DNA from: Algicella marina | Lineage (GTDB): Bacteria > Pseudomonadota > Alphaproteobacteria > Rhodobacterales > Rhodobacteraceae | Length of the DNA stretch: 64,000 nucleotides | Assembly (NCBI RefSeq): GCF_009931615.1 | Contig: NZ_CP046620.1 | Coordinates: 1,813,501 to 1,877,500, forward strand | Reading direction: 5' to 3' | Shown: positions 8,165-15,221 of the stretch, in pieces | Numbering within the stretch: position 1 is the first letter of the stretch | Layout of the letters: each line of letters opens with the position of its first letter | The notes under the pieces: generated by a model | Seen by the model: the letters and a program-made list of their open reading frames with translations, nothing else | The model's database searches: none | Told to the model about the DNA's origin: nothing | Made by a program: the position numbers and the translations under genes

Positions 8165-9811
8165 ATGAGCGAGAAGATCCTGATCTGGCTGTCGCGGATC
8201 TGCGCGGCGCTGTGCCTGCTGCCGATTGGCGCGGTGGTGCTGGCGGCGGCGCTTGGCAGCGGTTCCGGCTGGGGTAGTCTCGCCGAAACGGTGCTGCCGC
8301 GGTACAGCTGGAACACGGTGCAACTGGTGCTGTTGGTAGCACTGGGAACGGGGGTGATCGGCACCGGCGCGGCATGGCTGGTAACCGTCTGCCGTTTTCC
8401 GGGCGTGAAACTGTTCGAGGTGCTGCTGGCGCTGCCGATGGCGTTTCCGGCCTATGTGCTGGCCTATGCCTATACGGACCTGCTGGATCATCCCGGTGCG
8501 GTGCAGACCTGGCTGCGCGCAGCCTTCGACCTTGGCCCGCGTGACTACTGGTTTCCTGAGATTCGGTCTCTGGGCGGAGTGGCAGCGATGCTGGTGCTGG
8601 TGCTCTATCCTTATGTCTACCTGCTGGCGCGGGCGGCCTTTCTGCAACAGAGCTTTGGCGGCTACACGGCGGCAAGGGTGCTGGGGCAGACGCCGCTGCG
8701 GGCCTTTCTGCGGGTAAGCCTGCCGATGGCGCGACCGGCGATCGCCGGGGGGCTTCTGCTGGTAGTGATGGAGACGATCGCCGATTACGGGACGGTCGCC
8801 TATTTCGGCGTGCAGACGTTCGCGACCGGCATCTATCAGGCGTGGTTCAGCCTCGGCGACCGGGCGGCCGCAGCGCAACTGGCGTTGTGCCTGCTGTCGG
8901 TCGCGCTGTTGCTGGCGGTGCTGGAACGGATCCAGCGCGGGGCGGCCAAGCGCTATCCGCCTCGGGCGAGCGGGTTGAGCCACCCGGTCCACGACCTGCG
9001 TGGCTGGCAGGGCTGGGGCGCTGCGCTGCTGTGCGCCCTGCCCGTCCTGTTCGGTTTCTTGCTGCCGGTGCTGTTGCTTGGCAACATGGCGGCGGGAGCG
9101 GAACAGGATCTGTTCTCGCGGCGCTATCTGGGGTTCATGCGCAACTCGCTGGTGCTGGCCGGCATTGCCGCCATTCTCACGGTGACCGCCGCCGTGACGA
9201 TCGGTTATGTCGTGCGCTTGCGGCCCGGTCACACGGCGCGGCTGACGCAACTGGTGGCGGGGCTTGGGTACGCGGTACCCGGTGGCGTGATCGCGGTGGG
9301 TCTGATGGTGCCGTTGGCGGCCTTCGACAACGGGCTGGACGGGTGGATGCGGACGACCTTCGGGATATCCACCGGGCTGTTGCTGACCGGCTCGATTGCC
9401 GCGCTGGTTGTCGCCTACATGGTGCGCTTCATGGCGGCAGCGCTGAGCGCGTTTGACAGCGGCATCGCCACTGTCAATCCATCGGTGGACGCGGCGGCGC
9501 GGACACTGGGGCGCAGCCCGGGCGGGATGATTGTGCAGGTGCATCTTCCATTGATCCGCACCAGCCTGTGGACAGGCCTGCTGATCGTGTTCGTCGACGT
9601 GATGAAGGAATTGCCGGCAACGCTGATCATGCGCCCGTTCAACTTCGACACACTGGCGGTGCAGGCGCACCGGCTGGCGAGCGACGAGCGACTGCAGCAG
9701 GCAGCGGTGCCCTCGCTGGTGATCGCGGCCTTCGGGCTGGTGCCCGTGGTGCTGCTGTGCAGGACGATCATGCGGGCGCGCTACGGGCGGGCGGCGGTGA
9801 TCACACCCTGA
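8165..9811 (+). CDS. Iron(III) ABC transporter permease (FbpB/SfuB type)
   Basis: An inner-membrane permease of about 548 aa made of two fused six-helix halves, as in FbpB. Each half carries an EAA-type coupling loop: ARVLGQTPLRAFLRVSLPMA in the first and AARTLGRSPGGMIVQVHLPL in the second. The ATG at 8165 is preceded by AAGAGGTGG; two earlier in-frame ATGs precede a non-membrane extension. It converges with the gene for a ferric-binding protein (9874-10890), its probable partner. No ATPase gene is adjacent, which is unusual. Confidence 0.88.
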   Translation: MSEKILIWLSRICAALCLLPIGAVVLAAALGSGSGWGSLAETVLPRYSWNTVQLVLLVALGTGVIGTGAAWLVTVCRFPGVKLFEVLLALPMAFPAYVLAYAYTDLLDHPGAVQTWLRAAFDLGPRDYWFPEIRSLGGVAAMLVLVLYPYVYLLARAAFLQQSFGGYTAARVLGQTPLRAFLRVSLPMARPAIAGGLLLVVMETIADYGTVAYFGVQTFATGIYQAWFSLGDRAAAAQLALCLLSVALLLAVLERIQRGAAKRYPPRASGLSHPVHDLRGWQGWGAALLCALPVLFGFLLPVLLLGNMAAGAEQDLFSRRYLGFMRNSLVLAGIAAILTVTAAVTIGYVVRLRPGHTARLTQLVAGLGYAVPGGVIAVGLMVPLAAFDNGLDGWMRTTFGISTGLLLTGSIAALVVAYMVRFMAAALSAFDSGIATVNPSVDAAARTLGRSPGGMIVQVHLPLIRTSLWTGLLIVFVDVMKELPATLIMRPFNFDTLAVQAHRLASDERLQQAAVPSLVIAAFGLVPVVLLCRTIMRARYGRAAVITP

Positions 9812-9850
9812 CAAAAAATGAAAAACCCGCGCACCTTTCGGTACGCGGGC
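9812..9850 (-). terminator. Rho-independent terminator of the ferric-binding protein gene
   Basis: Read on the minus strand, CCCGCGTACC pairs with GGTGCGCGGG around a 4-base GAAA loop with one mismatch, followed by TTTTTCATTTTTT. It lies just after the stop of the 9874-10890 gene. The weaker A-rich 5' flank means it probably works in this direction only. Confidence 0.8.
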
Positions 9851-9873
9851 CTGCTGCTCGATTGTCCTGCGGC

Positions 9874-10890
9874 TTATTCGAAACCGACTTCGTTGTAGAT
9901 TTCCTGCGCTCGGGCGGTGTTTTCCGCAATCGCGTCAAGGGCCGCCGTGTCGGAGCGGAAGTAGCCAAGTGCAGCGACGGACGGGCTGAGCCCCACTCCC
10001 GGCACCGCCGGATACTCGTCATTGCCGTTGGAGAAATATTTCTGGGCGCTGTCAGAGGCCAGATACTCCAGGAAGGCGATAGCGTTCTCCTTGTTCGGGG
10101 CATGTGCCGCGACGCCGCCGGTGGAGACGTTGACATGTGTGCCCGTCGTCGCCTGGTTCGGGAAAACCCAACCAATGGATTCGATCTGGTCGGAGATACC
10201 CTCGACCTCGGTGCGGATCGCACGGGCGAAATAATAGGTGTTGGAGACGGCAACATCACACTCGCCGGACACGACGGCACGAATCTGGTCCGTATCGCCG
10301 CCCTGGGGATCGCGGGCAAGATTGTCCTTGAGCCCGGCCGCCCAGGCTTTTGCCGCTTCCTCACCCTCGTTCAGGATGATCGAGGACAGCAGCGTCTGCG
10401 AATAGGCGTTGGTGGCGGAGCGCATGCAGACGCGGCCTTCCCACGCCGGATCGGCGAGGTCGTCATAGGTCTGCGGCGGGTTGTCCACACGGTCTTTGGC
10501 ATAGAAGAAGATGCGTGCGCGCTGGGAGAAACCGAACCAGTTGCCATCTTCGTGCCGCAGGTAGGAGGGAATGGCACGGTTCAGGACTTCCGAGTCGATC
10601 GGCTGGTAGAGGCCCTTCTGGTCGGCACGCCACGTGCGGCTGGCATCGACCGTGAGCAGGATGTCTGCAGGCGAATTAGCTCCCTCGGCTTCCATCCGGG
10701 CGATGAGCTCGTCGGCATTGCCCTCGATGCGGTTGATGGTGATGCCGGTGGCTTCCTCGAAATCAGAGTACAGGCGCTCATCGGTATCGTAATGCCGTGA
10801 GGAATAGAGGTTCACGACTCCATCGGCCATGGCAGAGCCAGCGACGATGCTGGCGATCAGCCCGGCGAGGACCGTTCTTGAAGGATGCAT
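9874..10890 (-). CDS. Periplasmic ferric-iron-binding protein (FbpA/AfuA type)
   Basis: The substrate-binding component of a ferric ABC transporter. A signal peptide MHPSRTVLAGLIASIVAGSAMA precedes DGVVNLYSSRHYDTDERLYSDF, the family N-terminus. NTYYFAR contains the paired tyrosines that coordinate iron, and RMEAEGANSPADILLTVDASR is a conserved lobe-1 block. 338 aa is normal. The ATG at 10890 has GGGAGA upstream. A small inverted repeat, CCGACA and TGTCGG (10906-10922), lies in the leader and may be an operator or a stem; I do not recognise it as a known iron box. The gene converges with the permease gene and ends in a strong terminator. Confidence 0.9.
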   Translation of the reverse strand: MHPSRTVLAGLIASIVAGSAMADGVVNLYSSRHYDTDERLYSDFEEATGITINRIEGNADELIARMEAEGANSPADILLTVDASRTWRADQKGLYQPIDSEVLNRAIPSYLRHEDGNWFGFSQRARIFFYAKDRVDNPPQTYDDLADPAWEGRVCMRSATNAYSQTLLSSIILNEGEEAAKAWAAGLKDNLARDPQGGDTDQIRAVVSGECDVAVSNTYYFARAIRTEVEGISDQIESIGWVFPNQATTGTHVNVSTGGVAAHAPNKENAIAFLEYLASDSAQKYFSNGNDEYPAVPGVGLSPSVAALGYFRSDTAALDAIAENTARAQEIYNEVGFE

Positions 10891-11031
10891 GTTGATCTCC
10901 CTTTTCCGACATATTTTGTCGGGCACTACATGCATTATTCCGAGTATTTCCGTCAAGTAAGAAGGTTGTCAGGACCGTCATCGTTTTTTGATCTTGCGAG
11001 CGACGAACCATCCCGCTAAACAGCCGGCCAA

Positions 11032-11107
11032 GCCCCTATAGCTCAGCTGGTAGAGCAACTGATTTGTAATCAGTAGGTCCGCGGTTCGAGTCCGTGTGGG
11101 GGCACCA
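11032..11107 (+). tRNA. tRNA-Thr (anticodon UGU)
   Basis: Complete cloverleaf: acceptor GCCCCTA pairs with TGGGGGC, D arm GCTCAGCTGGTAGAGC, anticodon stem ACTGA/TCAGT with loop TTTGTAA (anticodon TGT), T arm CGCGGTTCGAGTCCGTG, discriminator A and encoded CCA. Confidence 0.97.
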
Positions 11108-11460
11108 AAGCTCCTCCCAGTTTGGAAAATTTTATTTGGTTGAAACCAAAATCGTCCTGCCCATTGTGTGCCTGGGCGAAAGTGGGGGCTTTCGCATTTC
11201 GGACCGCTCTCAATCATCAGCAAAGGCGAGACGCATTTTTGGAAGCCCACTTGGTGCTTCTGCTCAAGATTCCGCAGGATGTGCTCTGTTACCTCATCCG
11301 ACAGAAGCTAGAACGGAAGGACTGAACTAATCCTGCGTTGATCCCACCAAGCGCGTGACTTCACGGCAATGGTTGCCAGCGGGTGAGAGGTGTGTCCGCC
11401 CGAAATCGGGAGAGCAAAAAAGGACAGCGGATCGGCCCCGGCTCGCCAAGCTTCTGATTT

Positions 11461-11476
11461 AATGGTGCCCGGGGGC
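11461..11476 (+). repeat. Left copy of the tRNA-Phe 3'-end direct repeat (att-like)
   Basis: Sixteen bases, AATGGTGCCCGGGGGC, identical to 13834-13849; the match stops at the next base. The rest of the tRNA is absent here. Confidence 0.7.
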
Positions 11477-11514
11477 AGAATAACCTGTTGTTTTTGTTGC
11501 GTTAAGTTACGAGG

Positions 11515-11574
11515 CGGTGGGACTATCTTCTTTCACCATGTTTATTGGATTTTTTGGATTTATGTCCCACTTTT
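11515..11574. repeat. Left-end CGGTGGGAC / GTCCCACTTTT repeats
   Basis: CGGTGGGAC at 11515-11523 and GTCCCACTTTT at 11564-11574 form an inverted GTGGGAC/GTCCCAC pair 40 bases apart. The same two words recur at the right end (13754-13788) in opposite order. They may be recombinase arm-binding sites. Confidence 0.5.
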
Positions 11575-11694
11575 CCGAAGGGGATTAAGGCCGGAAATAT
11601 CAAATTAAGCCGTCGTCGCATCGCCCCAGCGCCTGGACATGGCAGCGGCGATCCTTACCAATGGTCTCAGTAGAAGAGATCAATCTGGACGAGT

Positions 11695-12159
11695 GTGACT
11701 GACCCACGCCTCACCTGCCCGATCTGCATGCACCGTGAGGCCGGATTGATCCCCGCCCCTCGGCATGTGCCCGCGTGGGATGACCTGACCGGCCCGGAAC
11801 AGATGACCATGCTGGCCGAGGTCGGCGCCGCACTTGGTCGCGGTGCGGCCGGTTTCGTTGCCGCATTCGTTCACGACCATTTCCACCTGCGGGAAGCCAG
11901 TGGCGCACGCCTGACGACCGGCGGCCGCGATCCGCTCCTGCCGTTGCTCGCCGAACGGCTGGACACGGCGCAATCAGTCGACCTTGCCATTGCCTTTGCC
12001 ATGGACAGCGGCGTGACCTTGGACGAAGGCGAATCCTCAACGCTCTCGCCCGAGGCGTTTGCCGAGTTCCAGCGAGCAACGGATGCCCCCGGCACACGGA
12101 TTCGCGGCCTCGCTCGCGCAGCGGAAAAGGCACAGGGACTGCTCAAAGAGGCAGACTGA
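11695..12159 (+). pseudogene. Mosaic ORF: HIT-like and PLD-like N-terminus joined to a DUF1778-like tail
   Basis: A GTG-started frame of 154 codons. Residues 8-66 resemble a shortened HIT domain: CPIC near the start and HDHFHLR, an HxHxH histidine-triad motif. Residues about 82-104 (PLLAERLDTAQSVDLAIAFA) resemble the beginning of the phospholipase-D-like domain of DUF3427-type restriction helicases, which then stops abruptly. The last part, TLSPEAFAEFQRATDAPGTR, resembles the C-terminus of DUF1778 (TacA-like) antitoxins. I infer deletion and fusion of two genes inside the element. No good ribosome binding site is visible. It could still be a short expressed protein. Confidence 0.45.
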
Positions 12160-12208
12160 TCCTCGCCCCGTGCCTGCGGACGCAACGCTACCGTTCCGCA
12201 TCCCGATC

Positions 12209-12246
12209 TTGCAAAATTAGTTCTTCAAAGCTATATAGCTTCAAAG
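12209..12246 (+). promoter_or_regulatory. Promoter and palindromic operator of the toxin-antitoxin operon
   Basis: A -35 TTGCAA (12209-12214) and a -10 TATATA (12232-12237) are 17 bases apart. The -10 is embedded in the perfect 12-bp palindrome AGCTATATAGCT (12229-12240), which is flanked by direct repeats CTTCAAAG (12223-12230 and 12239-12246). This is the layout expected for autorepression by the HTH antitoxin. Confidence 0.6.
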
Positions 12247-12259
12247 TAGGATTCGCCCG

Positions 12260-12613
12260 ATGCCGTGGACCGTATCCTTTGCCGAGGAATTCGAGCCGGA
12301 ATTCGATGCCCTGCCACAAGAGGTGCAGGACGCGATCCTCGCCCGGGCGTTGCTGCTCGAACGGGAAGGCCCCATGCTCGGGCGACCCCATGCGGACACT
12401 CTGACCGGGTCGAAGCATACCAACATGAAGGAGCTGCGCTGCACCGCCGCCGATGGCGTCTGGCGCATCGCCTTCGCATTCGACCCCGACCGGCAGGCGA
12501 TCCTGCTTGTCGGCGGGGACAAATCCGGTGGCAGCGAGAAGCGGTTCTACAAGTCGCTGATCGCCCGGGCGGACGACCGCTTCGACCGCCACCTGGAGAG
12601 ACCGAAAGGATGA
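12260..12613 (+). CDS. RelE/HigB (Gp49) family type II toxin
   Basis: A 117-aa basic protein of the phage Gp49/HigB group of RelE-like toxins, which act as ribosome-dependent mRNA endonucleases in characterised members. Family blocks visible are FEPEFDALPQEVQDAILARA, the KELR strand, GVWRIAFAFDPDRQAILLVG and KRFYKSLIARADDRF, which includes the Arg/Lys/Tyr residues of the active-site face. Toxin-first order and a four-base ATGA overlap with a downstream XRE antitoxin match HigBA systems. A promoter with a palindromic operator sits 14 bases upstream. It is cargo of the tRNA-Phe element. Confidence 0.85.
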   Translation: MPWTVSFAEEFEPEFDALPQEVQDAILARALLLEREGPMLGRPHADTLTGSKHTNMKELRCTAADGVWRIAFAFDPDRQAILLVGGDKSGGSEKRFYKSLIARADDRFDRHLERPKG

Positions 12614-12996
12614 CGACGATGGCCCGGAGCCTGAAGGACAAGCTGGCGACCTTGGACCCTGCCCGCCGCGCGGTGATCGAGGCTGAGGCGGATCGGTTGC
12701 ATGCCGAGTACCTGACACTGCAGGAGTTGCGGAGAGCCAAGAAGCTGACCCAGGTGCAGCTGGCGGAAACTCTCGGCGTCCAGCAGGCCACCGTCGCGAA
12801 ATATGAACGGCAAAGCGACCTCCTGCTTTCGACGCTGACGAGCTACGTCCGCGCGATGGGCGGGGAGCTCAAACTGATGGTCGAGTTCCCGGGTAAGGCT
12901 CCGGTGGCGCTGGAAGGGTTGGGAGAGACGGAGGAACCGCGGCGAGGGCGTCACGCATGTCGGCAAGACCAAAGCCGAGCAACGGTGATCCCGTAG
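12610..12996 (+). CDS. XRE-family (HigA-like) antitoxin
   Basis: A 128-aa partner of the toxin gene. A helix-turn-helix is clear at about residues 45-67 (KKLTQVQLAETLGVQQATVA followed by KYE), and the AMGGELKLMVEFPG strand after it is typical of HigA-like antitoxins with this domain order. The N-terminal 40 residues are helical and probably contact the toxin. The start is the ATG overlapping the toxin stop; an ATG at 12619 is an alternative. The last 25 residues are low-complexity and may not be conserved. It would neutralise the toxin and repress the palindrome at 12229-12240. Confidence 0.82.
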   Translation: MTTMARSLKDKLATLDPARRAVIEAEADRLHAEYLTLQELRRAKKLTQVQLAETLGVQQATVAKYERQSDLLLSTLTSYVRAMGGELKLMVEFPGKAPVALEGLGETEEPRRGRHACRQDQSRATVIP

Positions 12997-13006
12997 TCCG
13001 TTCTTG

Positions 13007-13663
13007 ATGAGCAAGATCTTCACACCCAGCAGTGGCCCCGACGATTGGCAGCAGTTCCTTGCCGATCCGCAGAAGCAGTGGAAACGCGGTTATTCCGCCA
13101 TGGCCGCGGCCCTTTCTTGGGAGGCAGCAAAGGATCTACCGCCGGAGATCGCCGCGCTGCTCGGGCCCGACGTGGAACTTCTCTTCGCGATCCCGGAGCA
13201 CAAGGTCGCCCTTCCCGGCGGGCGACGGGAAAGCCAGTGCGATGTCTTTGCCGTCGCCCGGGCCGGGGATGAGACGATCGCCCTTGCTGTCGAAGCCAAA
13301 GTCAACGAACCCTTCGGGCCGACGGTCGGGGAATGGATGGTCGGCGCCAGCGCGGGCAAGACGGAGCGGATGACCTTCATCCGTGACCTGCTGGGATTGC
13401 CGGATGGGGCGATCGACCACGTCCGCTACCAGTTGCTCCACCGCACCGCGGCTGCCGTGCTCGAAGCGACGCGGTTCAAGACTGACCGCGCCGCGATGAT
13501 TGTGCAATCCTTTTCCCAGGAGCACCGGTGGTTCGAGGATTTCGCAGCCTTCACCAGCCTGCTCGGGCTCGAAGCCACGCGCGGAACTCCGCTGCGGCAC
13601 ATCCTGCCCTCCGGCAAACCGCTCGACCTTGGCTGGGCGGTCGGGTCAGCCGAGTTTGTCTAG
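13007..13663 (+). CDS. Uncharacterised protein with a PD-(D/E)XK-like motif
   Basis: A 218-aa protein I cannot assign to a named family. Residues 79-98 read D-V-F-A-V-A-R ... E-A-K: an Asp on one strand and ExK on the next (Asp79, Glu96, Lys98), the core of PD-(D/E)XK nuclease folds. An N-terminal helical part (WQQFLADPQKQWKRGYSAM) and a Trp/Phe-rich C-terminal part flank it. The ATG at 13007 is chosen; a TTG at 13004 would add one residue. It follows the TA operon by 10 bases, so it may be co-transcribed. As island cargo beside a TA pair it could be a defence effector; that is inference. Confidence 0.6.
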   Translation: MSKIFTPSSGPDDWQQFLADPQKQWKRGYSAMAAALSWEAAKDLPPEIAALLGPDVELLFAIPEHKVALPGGRRESQCDVFAVARAGDETIALAVEAKVNEPFGPTVGEWMVGASAGKTERMTFIRDLLGLPDGAIDHVRYQLLHRTAAAVLEATRFKTDRAAMIVQSFSQEHRWFEDFAAFTSLLGLEATRGTPLRHILPSGKPLDLGWAVGSAEFV

Positions 13664-13753
13664 GTCTTCACTTCATCAAAATCCACGACTCCCCGGATAG
13701 CACCGAGGGCGCGATTTCACGCACCGGAACGCGAACGTCTCACGAACAAAAAA

Positions 13754-13788
13754 GTCCCACTTTTGCCCAGACGCGAAAACGGTGGGAC
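13754..13788. repeat. Right-end GTCCCACTTTT / CGGTGGGAC repeats
   Basis: GTCCCACTTTT (13754-13764) and CGGTGGGAC (13780-13788), the same words as at the left end of the element but in reversed order and 15 bases apart, 46 bases inside the tRNA copy of the direct repeat. Confidence 0.5.
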
Positions 13789-13833
13789 GATTTTGCCCCA
13801 TAACCCATTGATATCATTCATCCAGGGAGGTGC

Positions 13834-13849
13834 AATGGTGCCCGGGGGC
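13834..13849 (+). repeat. Right copy of the direct repeat, within tRNA-Phe
   Basis: AATGGTGCCCGGGGGC, identical to 11461-11476. On the minus strand it covers the end of the T arm, the 3' acceptor strand, CCA and two flanking bases. Confidence 0.7.
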
Positions 13850-13910
13850 GGATTTGAACCACCGACACGCGGATTTTCAATCCGCTGCTCTACCCCTGAG
13901 CTACCCGGGC
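13836..13910 (-). tRNA. tRNA-Phe (anticodon GAA)
   Basis: Complete cloverleaf on the minus strand: GCCCGGG pairs with CCCGGGC, D arm GCTCAGGGGTAGAGC, anticodon stem GCGGA/TCCGC with loop TTGAAAA, T arm GGTGGTTCAAATCCGCC, discriminator A, CCA encoded. It appears to be an integration target. Confidence 0.97.
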
Positions 13911-14022
13911 ACGGGTGAAGATAGTCTCTTCGGGTGGAGAGGGTTTAGGCCATGCGAACTTGGGTGTCCAGAGCGTTTTTCATGCCTTTTTCACCTGACG
14001 TTCGCAATGGACCACGCATGTC

Positions 14023-14172
14023 CTACTCGGTTTCCGGGGTTTCGGATTCGTCGTCCGTTTCAACCCTGTAGCTCTCCGTCAGCCAGCGTCCAAGGTCGAC
14101 GTCGGCACAGCGCTTGGAGCAGAAGGGTTTGTATTTCCGGTCGCTTTCCCGCCTGCAGATCGGGCAGGTCAT
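14023..14172 (-). CDS. yacG: DNA gyrase inhibitor / zinc-binding protein YacG
   Basis: A 49-aa zinc-ribbon protein. CPICRRES and FCSKRCADVDLGRWL supply the four zinc-binding cysteines (two CxxC-type pairs) and the DLGRWL family signature. E. coli YacG binds GyrB and blocks gyrase. The start is the ATG at 14172, which overlaps the ribonuclease stop; the longer frame upstream lies inside that gene. It is the last gene of the minus-strand block from hisD. The acidic tail DDESETPETE is usual. Confidence 0.9.
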   Translation of the reverse strand: MTCPICRRESDRKYKPFCSKRCADVDLGRWLTESYRVETDDESETPETE

Positions 14173-15221
14173 GGCAGCAGTTCCCGCAAGGGCCGTCTCT
14201 CTCGCTTCCGCTGGAACTCGGCGTGGCCGAGGGGCGTCCAACCGGCGAAACTGGTCTCGACACTGTCCCCCTTCAGGCTGGAGCGGATAACCTGTTCCAG
14301 AACCTTGCGTTCCTTCTTGGGATAAGGGGCGAAATCCACAGTAATCTGCCCGCCGAGGCCCCGGACACGCAGCGCCCTGGGCAGAGCGCGGATCGTGGCA
14401 ATATTGGCCTTTAGGCCAGCGGCAAGCGAAGTGTCGCCGCCGGTATTGACGTCGATGGCCACAAGGGCGCTGGTGGGCTCCACGCTGAACCAGGCGCCGC
14501 CTGACAGCTTCTCGACACTACCTTTTGCCGCCTCGACGGCCTCCCACAGACTGAGTTCCTCGAACGATCCCGCGCGCTCTCGCACTTCGTCAGGTTCCGG
14601 CGATGCCCAGTCCCTCCAGGCCAGTTCGGCGGCACCCGGTGCGTCCAGCAGCAGGGTTGGTGCATCGGCGCCCGTGTCGGCCATGATTTCGGTGGCCAGT
14701 TTGCGCATGTCGGAAATATCGGCAAGGATCGTCTCTTCATCGCGCCCTTCGGCAGCTGATCGCAGGATCAGTCCGAGGCCGCTGGCACCTTCCATCCCCT
14801 CCGCGCACAGGTCTGCGAGGCGCGCGCGTTCTTCTTCATCCTTGATCTGGCGGGAGATGTTGTTGCCCGGCCGGTCGGGCGTGACGATGGTGTAGCGACT
14901 CTTGAACAGGATGCGGGTGGTGACCGGCACAGCCTTGCCCGGTTCGGCATTGGTGGTCGTCTGCACCAGCAGTTTCTGACCGGGCGCAAGGCCCTTGTGC
15001 TCCCGCAAAAATCCTCTCCGGCCGCCGCCCAACTGCACGGTCACGCCGCCCATGCCCTTCAGAGGCCGGTCGACTATGGCATGATAGGTTGCGCCCGGTT
15101 GGGGTGAGGCGGCCTCTGCGGGCGCATCAACCAGCAGATCCTCCAGTACACCATCGACCTGCAGGGCCGCAATCTCGCGCCCATCTGGCAATCTGTCTAC
15201 GGCGATGACGCGGCCTTTCAT
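14169..15221 (-). CDS. Short ribonuclease E/G family protein
   Basis: A 350-aa single-strand-specific endoribonuclease of the RNase G/E family. An S1-like N-terminal part is followed by the RNase H-like and DNase I-like regions. The two metal-binding aspartates of RNase E (Asp303, Asp346) correspond to AIDVNTGGDTS and ITVDFAPY here. The chain ends soon after, so the CPxC Zn-link and the small domain of E. coli RNase G are absent. The start is the ATG at 15221 (MKGRVIAVDRL), overlapping the maf stop; the longer frame to 15383 lies inside maf. YacG follows with an ATGA overlap. Confidence 0.88.
   Translation of the reverse strand: MKGRVIAVDRLPDGREIAALQVDGVLEDLLVDAPAEAASPQPGATYHAIVDRPLKGMGGVTVQLGGGRRGFLREHKGLAPGQKLLVQTTTNAEPGKAVPVTTRILFKSRYTIVTPDRPGNNISRQIKDEEERARLADLCAEGMEGASGLGLILRSAAEGRDEETILADISDMRKLATEIMADTGADAPTLLLDAPGAAELAWRDWASPEPDEVRERAGSFEELSLWEAVEAAKGSVEKLSGGAWFSVEPTSALVAIDVNTGGDTSLAAGLKANIATIRALPRALRVRGLGGQITVDFAPYPKKERKVLEQVIRSSLKGDSVETSFAGWTPLGHAEFQRKRERRPLRELLP

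Larger units (their letters stand above)
11108..11694. other. Gene-poor stretch between tRNA-Thr and the mosaic ORF
   Basis: No convincing gene. A 67-codon open frame (11122-11325) ends ...LLLKIPQDVLCYLIRQKLERKD but has no ribosome binding site and no family I recognise. Beyond 11461 the stretch holds the left end of the tRNA-Phe-linked element: a 16-bp copy of the tRNA end and two short repeats. Local composition is more A+T-rich than the surrounding genes. Confidence 0.5.
11461..13849. mobile_element. Putative 2.4 kb integrated element at tRNA-Phe, without integrase
   Basis: AATGGTGCCCGGGGGC occurs at 11461-11476 and again, in the same orientation, at 13834-13849, where it is the 3' end of tRNA-Phe (acceptor arm, CCA and two flanking bases). 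The interval lies on the 3' side of the tRNA. That is what a tyrosine-recombinase event leaves: an intact tRNA at one end and a fragment at the other. Both ends also carry CGGTGGGAC and GTCCCACTTTT close to the boundary. Cargo is a mosaic ORF, a HigBA-like pair and a nuclease-like protein. No integrase or transposase is present, so it is either a remnant or an element mobilised in trans. Confidence 0.65.

Noticed and set aside
8141-9814. 557-codon open frame antisense to the ferric permease
   Set aside because: Gln/His/Arg-rich shadow of a membrane protein gene with no domain or ribosome binding site.
10906-10922. Iron-responsive operator (Fur, Irr or RirA box) ahead of the ferric-binding protein
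   Set aside because: CCGACA/TGTCGG is a clear small inverted repeat but does not match any of these consensus sites that I know.
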